Positions 16,535 through 25,339 of a stretch of DNA of 64,000 nt are shown one piece after another. The stretch is from Sphingomonas sp. BGYR3. GTDB taxonomy: Bacteria; Pseudomonadota; Alphaproteobacteria; Sphingomonadales; Sphingomonadaceae. The notes beneath the pieces are model-generated. The model searched no databases. It was not told the DNA's origin and saw only the letters and a list, made by a program, of their open reading frames with translations. The stretch lies in NCBI RefSeq assembly GCF_025153455.1, contig NZ_JANZNT010000001.1, forward strand, positions 868,001-932,000, read 5' to 3'. The first letter of the stretch is position 1. Every line of letters starts with the position of its first letter. A program made the position numbers and the translations under genes.

Positions 16535-18130
16535 TGGCTGTTTCGTTTCGACCCGGAACCAGTCAATGTCGATCGCACCACTGCCGCCCCTGCGATCGGA
16601 ATAGGTGAACAATGCAGGGCGTGAACCGCGCCACCAGCTGAAGCGGGACAGGGCAATGGATTGCTGCATGCCGACATAGGTCTCGGCGCTGTCAAGCCGA
16701 TAGCTGTATGCCACCGTCTGATCGGGGCGGACCTCCGCCCGTAAGATAATCGCCGTGTCCGTCAACACCGGACCGGGCGTTTCAACGCCTGCATCCGATA
16801 GAGTGATGCGCCGCTTGCCCCCTTCCTGCCGTATGCCGATCCAGCTGGGCCGAACGCCGAACAGGGAAAGCCCCGCACGCTGCCCATCGACCATGCCACC
16901 GACATCAATCCGCGTGGTGATGATCATACGCGGACCTTGCAGCATCTGTGTCAGCGTATTGCGTGCAGTCGTCAGATGCTGCGCCGAGCCAGCAAAAAGG
17001 CGCAGATAACCGGGACGGGCGCTGAGACTCCAGCGTTCCGCATCGGGATTATGGTTCCACTGCCATTGCAGACCCAATGGTCCGTTGAATTCATCCGATG
17101 CCTGCATCGTCATTGCCTGCGGGCGCCCGCCGACGTCGGGACGCGCGTGACGATCCACCGGCAGCCCGGCCGTCCCCCCGGGTGCGGCTCGCCCCACGAC
17201 GGGCCAGTCATCCGCCCCCCATGTGACGGGTTGCAGATGAACGATCCGACCAAAGGCCCCGGTCGAATTGAAATGCGCGAACCATCCCTGCCCGGTTGGC
17301 GTTTCCACCCAGCCGCCCTGGTGGGGGCCGGCCAGATCCAGCGGGCCACCGGGCTTAAGCACCTCCCGATGTTCATATGGCCCACGGATGTTCCGCGATC
17401 GGAGCACGGCTTGCGGACCTGTGCCCACGCCGCCGATGGGCGCCCAGATATAGTACCAGCCTTTTCGCTTGTAGAGCTTGGGGCCCTCCAGGATCGGCAG
17501 GGCTTCGCGGTCCTCGGCAATAACGATCCCGTCATCCAGGACAGCGGTGCCGTCTGCAGTCATCCGGCGCAGCACGAGCGGCCCTGCCCCGACCTTGCCA
17601 TGCACCAGCCACGCGGAACCGTCCTCGTCCCAGAACGGACACGGGTCTTCGAGCCCCGCAGCAACGATCACATGGACAGGCGCGGACCACGGGCCTGCGG
17701 GATCGGCTGCCGTCGCCATGAAGACGCCTTCGTCAGGCGTGGCCCAATAAACGAAGAACTTGCCATCGTGATGCCGGATCGAAGGCGCCCATACGCCGCT
17801 GGCATATTTGGTGCCGCCAATGGGCTTGGACCGGGTGTCGTCGATCAGATGCGGTCCCGGCATGTCATACAGGGGACCGAACGGCAGGCGCGGCAGAACA
17901 TGGCCGATAATGCGCCATGTCACCAGATCCTGGGAATGCAGCACGGGAATGCCCGGCGACAGATGGAAACTCGACGACACCATGTAATAGTCCCGCCCGA
18001 CCCGGATCACGTCCGGATCGGAATAATCGGCATGGATGATCGGGTTGGTGTAATCGGTCGACTGACCGGCAACCGGATAACCGCTGACGGCAAGCATGAT
18101 CAGCGCCGCGGCTTGGATCATCCGGTTCAT
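16532..18130 (-). CDS. GH43 family glycosidase with C-terminal beta-sandwich
   Basis: A 532-residue exported glycoside hydrolase of family 43 (arabinosidase/xylosidase/galactosidase group). Signal peptide M-N-R-M-I-Q-A-A-A-L-I-M-L-A-V-S-G-Y-P-V-A-G. The five-blade propeller shows N-P-I-I-H-A-D-Y-S-D-P-D-V (base Asp), Y-A-S-G-V-W-A-P-S-I and I-L-E-G-P-K-L-Y-K-R (acid Glu). From about residue 350 a concanavalin-like domain typical of GH43 beta-xylosidase-like enzymes follows (D-E-F-N-G-P-L-G-L-Q-W-Q-W-N-H-N-P). The start overlaps the stop of the RhaT-like gene by 4 bp. Within a pectin locus an arabinosidase or galactosidase role on rhamnogalacturonan side chains is most likely, but the exact specificity is not readable. 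Confidence 0.9.
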   Translation of the reverse strand: MNRMIQAAALIMLAVSGYPVAGQSTDYTNPIIHADYSDPDVIRVGRDYYMVSSSFHLSPGIPVLHSQDLVTWRIIGHVLPRLPFGPLYDMPGPHLIDDTRSKPIGGTKYASGVWAPSIRHHDGKFFVYWATPDEGVFMATAADPAGPWSAPVHVIVAAGLEDPCPFWDEDGSAWLVHGKVGAGPLVLRRMTADGTAVLDDGIVIAEDREALPILEGPKLYKRKGWYYIWAPIGGVGTGPQAVLRSRNIRGPYEHREVLKPGGPLDLAGPHQGGWVETPTGQGWFAHFNSTGAFGRIVHLQPVTWGADDWPVVGRAAPGGTAGLPVDRHARPDVGGRPQAMTMQASDEFNGPLGLQWQWNHNPDAERWSLSARPGYLRLFAGSAQHLTTARNTLTQMLQGPRMIITTRIDVGGMVDGQRAGLSLFGVRPSWIGIRQEGGKRRITLSDAGVETPGPVLTDTAIILRAEVRPDQTVAYSYRLDSAETYVGMQQSIALSRFSWWRGSRPALFTYSDRRGGSGAIDIDWFRVETKQP

Positions 18131-19218
18131 GCGCCGCCGCCCAGGCTGTTGCCATATCCGATGATGATCGTGGCAAAGACCAGCAGCCCGACGCCCGCCC
18201 AGACGGTAGCGCGGACCTTAGGTGCCGCCCCCCGCCATTCCTTCAGCGCAAAACCCCATAGCGTGCCGAAAATGATGATCGATGCCATGTGCAGCGTCCA
18301 GGACGAATAGCCATATTCGCCCATCTGGCTTTCACCCATGGTGTAGAAGAAGAACTGAAAATACCAGGCCATACCCGCGATCGCGCAAAGCAGGAAATTC
18401 AGCAGCAATGGCGGGCGATCGGGACCGGATGCCGGTGCATTGGCTGGGAGTGGTGCGGGCAGTCCGGCCCATTGCCCGGCGGACCGGTTACGGACGATCA
18501 GGATCGCACACCAGACCCCGTTGGTAATGAGGCCGCCCAGCATGACAAGGCAAAGGACCGGCAGTCCGGTCCAGAGCGGCCCTGTACCGTGCGCCGCACT
18601 GATCGCCTTGATTGGCTCGCCAGCGGCCAGACCAAAGGCGAAACAGGCCGACATGATGCCGGAAAACACCGCGACCATCAGCCCTTTTCGAAAATCGAAC
18701 TCAGCGATCGATGCAACCCGCTCTGCTTCGGACTGCGCCCTGTCCTTTGCCGAGCCAGCGCGCGCAACCACGGCAATACCGACCGCCGTTACCGCCAGAC
18801 CAAGCAGGGTAAACTGGCCAGCCGGCGTGCCCAGCAGGCGTGGGACGAACTCTCCGTTGAAGATGGGCGGGATCAAGGTGCCGAATACGGTGCACAAGCC
18901 CAGCACCACGGCCATGCCGAGCGACAGGCCCAGGTACCGCATGGTCAGGCCGTAGGTCAGTCCGCCAAACCCCCACAAGATGCCGAAAAAAACCGGCCAG
19001 AGCAGCACGGGCAACGGTGCCTCGCTCAGCACGGCAAGCAGATCTTCGGTCTGAAGCGAAGCGAACAGCCAGGGCGCAATCGCCCAGGAAAAGATCCCGC
19101 CGGTCAGCCAGTAAATCTCCCACGACCAGCGTTTGACCCCGCGATAGGGGACATAGAAGCTGGCAGAGGCCAATCCACCAAGCCAGTGGAACAGGACACC
19201 CATCACCGGATTGCCCAT
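18127..19218 (-). CDS. rhaT: L-rhamnose/H+ symporter (RhaT family)
   Basis: A 363-residue inner-membrane transporter with about ten hydrophobic segments. The N-terminus (H-W-L-G-G-L-A-S-A-S-F-Y-V-P-Y-R-G-V-K-R-W-S-W-E, then Y-W-L-T-G-G) is the characteristic start of RhaT, which imports L-rhamnose with a proton. Rhamnose is released from rhamnogalacturonan I, matching the neighbouring galactanase, GH43, GH28 and altronate dehydratase genes. ATG 19218 has GGAGG 8 nt upstream. It leads a two-gene unit with GH43 (ATGA overlap). The symbol reflects family resemblance; no rhamnose catabolic genes are in the window, so a related sugar is possible. Confidence 0.82.
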   Translation of the reverse strand: MGNPVMGVLFHWLGGLASASFYVPYRGVKRWSWEIYWLTGGIFSWAIAPWLFASLQTEDLLAVLSEAPLPVLLWPVFFGILWGFGGLTYGLTMRYLGLSLGMAVVLGLCTVFGTLIPPIFNGEFVPRLLGTPAGQFTLLGLAVTAVGIAVVARAGSAKDRAQSEAERVASIAEFDFRKGLMVAVFSGIMSACFAFGLAAGEPIKAISAAHGTGPLWTGLPVLCLVMLGGLITNGVWCAILIVRNRSAGQWAGLPAPLPANAPASGPDRPPLLLNFLLCAIAGMAWYFQFFFYTMGESQMGEYGYSSWTLHMASIIIFGTLWGFALKEWRGAAPKVRATVWAGVGLLVFATIIIGYGNSLGGGA

Positions 19219-19744
19219 CTATTCAACCTCCATCCACTTGGTGCGCATGCCACCAACGACACCTGCCGAAATGGCCAGACGCCGCCATTCGAAATCGAAG
19301 AGGATTGCACCGCTGGCCAGGCGGCAAACCGCTTTGTCCAGGGCACCCGTCCTACGGATCAAGACCTCAAAGACCCGGCGATGCCGGGCGAGCGGACAAG
19401 TCATCTCTGCTCTTGCTGCATGCTGCCACCGCCCTCCCCGTCGGACTGATCACCTGCATCCGGATGTTCACGGTCAGGACCGCTTCCGGTATTGACTTTT
19501 CACATGATGAGACAGAATGTTATTTTATGGAAAGACCGGCGTCAAATGTTGTTTCCTTGATCCTGCAGGTCCGCTGGTGATTTCAGGCTCGCGAACGTGC
19601 GCTTGCCATGGGGCAATCCGGCTGTGATCGCTGCGGACGGCCATGCCATGGGTGGGTAGCTTTTTGACGAGCAGCGCGGGTTGCAATCCAGCCTACCAGC
19701 CGCTTTGGACGTGAACCGATCAGACCGCATTCATTGGTGAGATC
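19219..19744. other. Divergent intergenic region rhaT / uxaA
   Basis: About 525 bp between the RhaT-like gene and the altronate dehydratase gene. It must contain promoters for both directions. TTGACT at 19492-19497 followed by AT-rich sequence (TGTTATTTTATGG around 19518-19530) is the most promoter-like patch, but the spacing to TGTTAT is 20 nt, longer than ideal. A 61-codon minus-strand frame (19219-19404) ends just before rhaT. I see no family in it and do not call it a gene. Confidence 0.4.
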
Positions 19745-21238
19745 ATGACGCAGATGCCCGCCCTGTTCCATGTCGATCCGCGCGACGATGTCGGAACTGC
19801 GTTGCACGATCTGGCGCCGGGCGACGTGATCGATACCCTTCTGGTAAGGCAGCCGGTGGCTCGGGGGCACAAGGTGGCGGTGCGCCCTGTATCGGCCGGA
19901 TCCCCGGTGCTGAAATACGGATTTCCGATCGGCACGGCGATCAGCGACATTGCGGCCGGCGATCATGTCCACACCCACAATCTGTCGACGGCGCTGACAG
20001 GGTCCGGTGATTACGCCTATGACCGGAAGGCCGAAACCGCCCAGGCCAGAGGGGATGAACGGACCTTTATGGGCTATGCCCGGGGTGATGGCTGGACCGG
20101 GGGTCTCGCCGGAACGCGGAACGAAATCTGGGTCATACCAACCGTCGGCTGTGTCGCGCGTACTGCGAGCAAGATCGCCGAGCGTGGCGATGCGAGGCAT
20201 CGCGGAAAAGGCGTGGACGGTGTTCATGCCCTGACCCACCCCTTTGGCTGCTCCCAGCTTGGCGACGATCTTGACGGTACGGCCGCCATTCTTGCCGCGC
20301 TTGCCCAGCATCCGAACGCGGGCGGCGTGCTGCTGATCGGGCTTGGCTGTGAGAATAATCAGCTCGATGCGCTGATGGGCCGCATCGACCCGTCCGCCCA
20401 TCCGCGCATCCGGACGCTGCGCGCACAAAGCGCGGGCGATGAACTTGCCGAGGGAGACGCGCTGATCGACGACCTCGCCGCGATCGCTGCAAAAGCACAC
20501 AGATCCCCTCAGCCGCTTTCTGCGCTGTCCATTGGCGTCAAATGCGGCGGATCCGATGGGTTGTCCGGCCTGACCGCCAATCCGCTCGTCGGGCGAATGA
20601 GCGACCGGGTCACCATTGCGGGAGGCCGTGTCATCCTGACTGAAATCCCGGAGATTTTCGGCGCCGAGCATCTTTTGATGCAACGCGCGGACAATGAAGC
20701 GGTTTTCGATGGAATCGTCGATGTCGTGAACGGGTTCAAAGCCTATTTCACCGCGCATGGCGAGCCGGTTTCCGAAAATCCGTCGCCCGGCAATGTGGCA
20801 GGCGGCATTACCACCTTGGAGGAAAAGTCGCTGGGCGCAGTGCAAAAGGCCGGCCGTGCCATCGTTACCGACGTGATCCCTTATGGTGCACGGGTGACGC
20901 GGCCCGGACTGACCTTGCTGGAGGCCCCGGGCAACGATGCGGTTTCGTCCACCGCGCTGACAGCGTCGGGCGCGACGATCATCCTGTTCACCACCGGCCG
21001 CGGCACGCCGCTTGGTTTTCCGGCACCGACCGTCAAGGTGGCATCCAACACTGCTCTGGCGGAACGCAAACCCGGCTGGATCGACTTTGATGCCGGGCGT
21101 GTGCTTGACTGCGGGATGGAGACGGTAGCCAACGATTTCCTGGACAAGATCGTTGCCATCGCAAGCGGCGAACAGACAGCGGCAGAACGCAACGATGAAC
21201 GCGAAATAGCGATCTGGAAGCGGGGCGTCACCCTGTGA
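19745..21238 (+). CDS. uxaA: D-altronate dehydratase (UxaA)
   Basis: A 497-residue enzyme that converts D-altronate to 2-keto-3-deoxy-D-gluconate in the galacturonate branch. It has an N-terminal SAF-like domain (about residues 10-95; G-H-K-V-A-V, K-Y-G-F-P-I-G, G-D-H-V-H-T-H-N-L). The catalytic UxaA domain shows V-G-C-V-A-R-T-A, T-H-P-F-G-C-S-Q-L-G, L-G-C-E-N-N-Q and K-C-G-G-S-D-G-L-S-G-L-T-A-N-P, whose Cys residues are metal ligands in the family. The single-chain length is normal. ATG 19745 has GGTGAG 4 nt upstream. It is coupled to the following glycosidase gene. Presence of UxaA shows that the locus ends in galacturonic acid catabolism. Confidence 0.92.
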   Translation: MTQMPALFHVDPRDDVGTALHDLAPGDVIDTLLVRQPVARGHKVAVRPVSAGSPVLKYGFPIGTAISDIAAGDHVHTHNLSTALTGSGDYAYDRKAETAQARGDERTFMGYARGDGWTGGLAGTRNEIWVIPTVGCVARTASKIAERGDARHRGKGVDGVHALTHPFGCSQLGDDLDGTAAILAALAQHPNAGGVLLIGLGCENNQLDALMGRIDPSAHPRIRTLRAQSAGDELAEGDALIDDLAAIAAKAHRSPQPLSALSIGVKCGGSDGLSGLTANPLVGRMSDRVTIAGGRVILTEIPEIFGAEHLLMQRADNEAVFDGIVDVVNGFKAYFTAHGEPVSENPSPGNVAGGITTLEEKSLGAVQKAGRAIVTDVIPYGARVTRPGLTLLEAPGNDAVSSTALTASGATIILFTTGRGTPLGFPAPTVKVASNTALAERKPGWIDFDAGRVLDCGMETVANDFLDKIVAIASGEQTAAERNDEREIAIWKRGVTL

Positions 21239-23499
21239 TCCGGTTGATCGCGCTGGTGCTGGCCATTTTGGTTCAGCCGGTTATCGTCCAGACAACAACT
21301 GCCCGGACGACAATCCAGCCCGCCCGGATTGATCGCAAGGCGCTGGTCAGCCGCCATGCCGTCGAACTGACCCGCATCGATCCTCATGCGCCGATGATGG
21401 TCGGCAATGACAATCTGGGCTTCACCGCAGACATTACCGGCACACAGACGTTTGCCGACGCGTATTCGCCCTTGGTCCCGATGCTGACCATGGCCCAATG
21501 GAGCTGGCATAGCTTTCCAAATCCTGCTGGATATGCAGAGCGCGACGGCTGGGTCGATGTCCCCATGCCCGGGGGACGGACCGCACCGTTTCCGTGGATC
21601 CGCGACTGGAAGGAACTGGAAACCCGCCCCGCGCTCAAATGGCTTCGAGAAAATCCACACCGGTTCGGAATGGGCCGTTTGTCGCTGGTCATGAAGCGCA
21701 GCGATGGCACTGATGCAACGCTGAATGATCTGACCGAGACACGGCAGAAGCTCGACCTTTGGACCGGCGTGCTGCACTCCAGCTTCCGCCTTGAGGGTGT
21801 TCTTGTCAGGGTGGAAACACGGGTCCGCGCCGATGCGGACACGGTTCTTCTCAAAGTCAGCTCGCCGTTGGTGGCGACCGGACGTGTCAGGATCTCGGTC
21901 CGGTATCCCGGCGTTCACCCCCGCATCAACCCGGACCCCCAGGACTGGGACAACAATGATGCCCATCGCACGATGGCGGTCGAACGCAGCGCCGGCCACA
22001 TCATCGCGGAACGGCGACTGGATGGCACCTCGATCTGGGCCGGCATTTCTGCGGAGGGCGGCCGCATCGATGATGGCGGCGCGCACCGCTTTATCGTCAG
22101 CGGCAGCGGCGATACCGTCAAGGTGCAGATGGGTTTTGCCCCGGAACGAGCGGCCATCGACATTGCGAAGTTTGACCAGGCGGCGGATATGGCCGACCGA
22201 GGTTGGCGCTCCTTCTGGCAATCAGGCGGGGCCATCGACTTTTCGGGCAGTACCGATCCCCGGGCCAGTGAACTGGAACGGCGGATCGTGCTCTCCCAGT
22301 ATCTGGCGCGCATTAATGCCAGCGGCGCCTATCCTCCGCAGGAGGAAGGCTTGTTCTCGAACAGCTGGAACGGCAAATTTCACCTGGAGGTAACGCCGCT
22401 TCACACTGCGCATTGGGCGACATGGGGTCGACCGGATCGGCTTGAGCGAACGCTTGGCTGGTATCTCGATACCCTTGACGAGGCGAAGGCGAGCGCTCGG
22501 CTGCGCGGGGTGGAGGGGGCGTGGTGGACCAAGATGTCGGGGCCGAATGGCTGGAACAGCCCATCGACGATCAACCCGTTCATCCTGTGGCAGCAACCGC
22601 ATCCGATCTGGATGGCCGAGCTTGCTTATCGGGCACGTCCGGACCGCGCGATCCTCCTGCGATATGCCGACCTTGTCGAGGAAACAGCTAAACTGCTGGC
22701 GAGCCTGCCCCATCGCGATGCTGGCGGCAATCTGATGCTTGGTCCGCCTGTCGTGCCGGCTCAGGAAAACCATCCGCCACTGACGACGACCAATCCGGGC
22801 TTCGAGCTGGAACAGTTCCGGTTCGGTCTGATCCTTGCCCAGCAATGGCGGGAACGGCTTGGACAGCCTCGCCGCGCCGATTGGGACAAGGTGATTGCCG
22901 ACCTGCCGTCGCCGCCGATGGGCGACGGACTGTACGTCCCAGTCGCACCGGGTGCCGAAGACTTCTGGGATATCACCCGGTCGGCAGAATGCAGCCGCGA
23001 TGCCCATCCGCCAAAATGCCTTAACCGCGATCATGCAAGCTTCCTGATGTCGTTGGGACCCATTCCCGGCCGCGTCGACCCGCTTGTCATGGGGCGGACA
23101 TTGGATGCAGTGGAACGCCATTGGGACCTTCGCCAGCTCTGGGGCTGGGACTTTCCGATCATCGCAATGACCGCCGCCCGGCTGGGTCGGCCGGAAGCAG
23201 CGATTGACTGGCTGTTCCTCGATCAGAAGAACAACCAGTGGCAAGTCAACGGCATGACACCGCGCGTTCATCTGGAGGGAGAGACACAGCTGATCGGACC
23301 GGCTGCAGCGCAGGCAAAGGCTGGCCCGGACGGCCCGGGCTATCGCCGTGCGGCCGAGACCTATTTTCCGTCCAACGGCACGTTGTTGCTGGCAGTGGGC
23401 ATGATGGCGGCCGGCTGGGAAGGCAGCGAAGGCCAGGCACCCGGCTTTCCAAGCGAGGGTTGGCGGGTGCGTACTGAGGGGCTTACCCCCCTACCCTGA
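21235..23499 (+). CDS. Large exported glycosidase, probable (alpha/alpha)6 barrel, family not assigned
   Basis: A 754-residue protein starting at GTG 21235, which overlaps the uxaA stop (GTGA), with an N-terminal hydrophobic signal (I-R-L-I-A-L-V-L-A-I-L-V-Q-P-V-I-V). The first half is beta-rich (G-N-D-N-L-G-F-T-A-D-I-T-G-T-Q-T-F). The second half has aromatic and acidic helical motifs typical of six-hairpin glycosidases (W-N-G-K-F-H-L-E-V-T-P-L-H-T-A-H-W-A-T-W-G, then P-F-I-L-W-Q-Q-P-H-P-I-W-M-A-E). H-L-E-V-T-P is the best candidate for a catalytic Glu. It resembles uncharacterised polysaccharide-utilisation hydrolases, but I cannot place it in a CAZy family. Context suggests a uronic-acid- or rhamnose-containing pectin oligosaccharide as substrate. 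Confidence 0.7.
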   Translation: MIRLIALVLAILVQPVIVQTTTARTTIQPARIDRKALVSRHAVELTRIDPHAPMMVGNDNLGFTADITGTQTFADAYSPLVPMLTMAQWSWHSFPNPAGYAERDGWVDVPMPGGRTAPFPWIRDWKELETRPALKWLRENPHRFGMGRLSLVMKRSDGTDATLNDLTETRQKLDLWTGVLHSSFRLEGVLVRVETRVRADADTVLLKVSSPLVATGRVRISVRYPGVHPRINPDPQDWDNNDAHRTMAVERSAGHIIAERRLDGTSIWAGISAEGGRIDDGGAHRFIVSGSGDTVKVQMGFAPERAAIDIAKFDQAADMADRGWRSFWQSGGAIDFSGSTDPRASELERRIVLSQYLARINASGAYPPQEEGLFSNSWNGKFHLEVTPLHTAHWATWGRPDRLERTLGWYLDTLDEAKASARLRGVEGAWWTKMSGPNGWNSPSTINPFILWQQPHPIWMAELAYRARPDRAILLRYADLVEETAKLLASLPHRDAGGNLMLGPPVVPAQENHPPLTTTNPGFELEQFRFGLILAQQWRERLGQPRRADWDKVIADLPSPPMGDGLYVPVAPGAEDFWDITRSAECSRDAHPPKCLNRDHASFLMSLGPIPGRVDPLVMGRTLDAVERHWDLRQLWGWDFPIIAMTAARLGRPEAAIDWLFLDQKNNQWQVNGMTPRVHLEGETQLIGPAAAQAKAGPDGPGYRRAAETYFPSNGTLLLAVGMMAAGWEGSEGQAPGFPSEGWRVRTEGLTPLP

Positions 23500-23674
23500 A
23501 TTGCATGCCGGTTGCGCACGCCCGCCGGCCGGTATTGCCACGTGACGCGGCGGTCATGGATGACGGCCCGATGCCGCCTTCACGGTCACCGACCCCGGGG
23601 CGGGCTTGGGCTGCAATGGCATGGCGATCCACCGGCATTCCGATGGACGACAGTGAATGTACCCTGCAGAAGGA

Positions 23675-25252
23675 TCAGAAGCTGCGGTTCAGTGGTCCCG
23701 GCAACCTGCCGTCAGCCATGAATCGGTTGGCAAGACTGGACAGGTTTGTCACCTTGCGGGTCACAAGGCCTGCCGACCCGGCGGGCACGCGCAACCGGAA
23801 CAGATCGGCCCCCGCCACATCGTCCAGCCAGATGGCTGCACGGGGGTCCGGCTTAGCGACCGCGACCTCGACATTGCTGATTTCGACGTTGCGCGCGTGA
23901 CGGACATAGAAACCCGTCGCCGGCAAGTCACCGAACATCGGCGCTTCGGGATAACCGAGTTCATTTTCAGCCGGGTTCAGATCGGTCCATGCAGCCGGGG
24001 CGCCGCCGACATGATGCAGGTAGCAATCGCTGATCTTCAGATCCTCGATCGGATGCCCGGCAAGTCCGGCAATGACCGAAGGCAGCGGGTTGGCGTTCGA
24101 ACTAGTCACATTCTGGATCAGGATGCGCTTCATCGTGCCGATGGAGCGCCCTTCCGGCCCACGCATGCGACGCCCTAACCGCATGAAGATCGGCGCATTG
24201 ATGGTGCCGCGCATGGTGATATTGTTGACCGTGATATCCTCCACCATGCCGCCATCGACCGTCTGGAACGCCAGTCCCCGGCTGTCATCGAACAGGCAGT
24301 TCGTGATAGTGATGTTGCGGAACCCGCCATTGGTTTCCGTTCCGAATTTGATCCGGCCATGGATCAGCGGGGCGAAATCGGCGGGCATTCGTTCCCATGT
24401 GCCGCCAAGCACGGTGCCGATCTTGTAATTGCCGGCCACGAGACAGTTTGAAATCGTGACGTTTTCGGTAATTCGCGGCTCTCCAAGCGCGTAGCTGCTC
24501 TTGGGGCAGATCGCATCGTCATAGGGCGAATTGACTGTACAGTTGGTGACCCGGACATTGCGGCAACAATCAATGTCGAACCCGTCACGGTTGGTGTCGC
24601 ACAGCACATTGTCGATCGTGAGATTGTCGACGCCGGTCGCCAGCAAGGCAAACCAGCCACCCTCCAGCATCTTGAAGTCGCGCAACAGGACGCCGCGGCA
24701 ATTTTTAAGGGCAATCGCCTTGTTGCCGGTCCCCGGCCCGTTCGGATCCTTCAGCCAGTCATCCTTGCCATCCCCCCGACCCAGCCCCTTGCCCCAGATA
24801 AGCCCCTGACCCTCAATCGAGATATCGTTCAGATTCTCGCCCCAGATCAGGCTGTTCTTCCAGTGGCTGTGACCGAAATCCTGGTATTTGTCCCACGGAT
24901 TGGGTTCCGCCAGGTCATAGCCGGTCGCGCCTACCGGATCCGCTGCCAGGATCGTCGCACCCTGATCCAGCCAGAGCGTAATCCGGCTGCGCAGACGGAT
25001 CGTGTAGCAGGCATAGATGCCTGCGGGAAAATAGACGGTACCGCCGCCACGCGCCGCCGCATAATCGATCGCCCGTTGAACTGCGGGAGTATCGATCGTT
25101 TTGCCATCCCCCATGGCCCCAAAATCGCGGATATTGGCGACCGGTCCCGTTGGCCCCGGCCGCGCCATTGCACGAGCGGGGTGGAAACCGACCATCCCGG
25201 CACCCAGCAGCCCGAGGCTGCCCAGAATTACGGTACGCCGATCGATCAGCAT
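23675..25252 (-). CDS. GH28 polygalacturonase-like right-handed beta-helix enzyme
   Basis: A 525-residue GH28 (pectin/rhamnogalacturonan) hydrolase. A Tat-like leader (D-R-R-T-V-I-L-G-S-L-G-L-L-G-A) precedes the helix, which opens with N-I-R-D-F-G-A-M-G-D-G-K-T. The family motifs N-R-D-G-F-D-I-D, Y-D-D-A-I and G-R-I-K are present. The expected G-H-G between them reads G-N-Y-K-I-G, so the usual catalytic-site His is missing. ATG 25252 has AGGATG 7 nt upstream; ATG 25261 is the alternative. An intrinsic terminator separates it from the upstream TBDR gene, so it may have its own promoter or depend on readthrough. Confidence 0.87.
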   Translation of the reverse strand: MLIDRRTVILGSLGLLGAGMVGFHPARAMARPGPTGPVANIRDFGAMGDGKTIDTPAVQRAIDYAAARGGGTVYFPAGIYACYTIRLRSRITLWLDQGATILAADPVGATGYDLAEPNPWDKYQDFGHSHWKNSLIWGENLNDISIEGQGLIWGKGLGRGDGKDDWLKDPNGPGTGNKAIALKNCRGVLLRDFKMLEGGWFALLATGVDNLTIDNVLCDTNRDGFDIDCCRNVRVTNCTVNSPYDDAICPKSSYALGEPRITENVTISNCLVAGNYKIGTVLGGTWERMPADFAPLIHGRIKFGTETNGGFRNITITNCLFDDSRGLAFQTVDGGMVEDITVNNITMRGTINAPIFMRLGRRMRGPEGRSIGTMKRILIQNVTSSNANPLPSVIAGLAGHPIEDLKISDCYLHHVGGAPAAWTDLNPAENELGYPEAPMFGDLPATGFYVRHARNVEISNVEVAVAKPDPRAAIWLDDVAGADLFRLRVPAGSAGLVTRKVTNLSSLANRFMADGRLPGPLNRSF

Positions 25253-25289
25253 CGCGTTCATCCTTATTTTGGCTCGTGCCCAACCCTGC

Positions 25290-25326
25290 AAAAAAACGGG
25301 GGCCGCGACCATAGCCGCGACCCCCG
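25290..25326 (-). terminator. Intrinsic terminator after pectin TBDR gene
   Basis: On the minus strand an 11-bp GC-rich stem (25316-25326 with 25297-25307, one mismatch, 8-nt loop) is followed by seven T residues (25296-25290). This is a textbook rho-independent terminator 14 bp past the TBDR stop codon and just before the GH28 start. Confidence 0.85.
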
Positions 25327-25339
25327 GAGGGGGGTTGGA

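Noticed and set aside
19219..19404. 61-codon minus-strand frame just before the RhaT-like gene
   Set aside because: No recognisable family, no good ribosome site. Probably leader or chance sequence, mentioned only in the intergenic entry.
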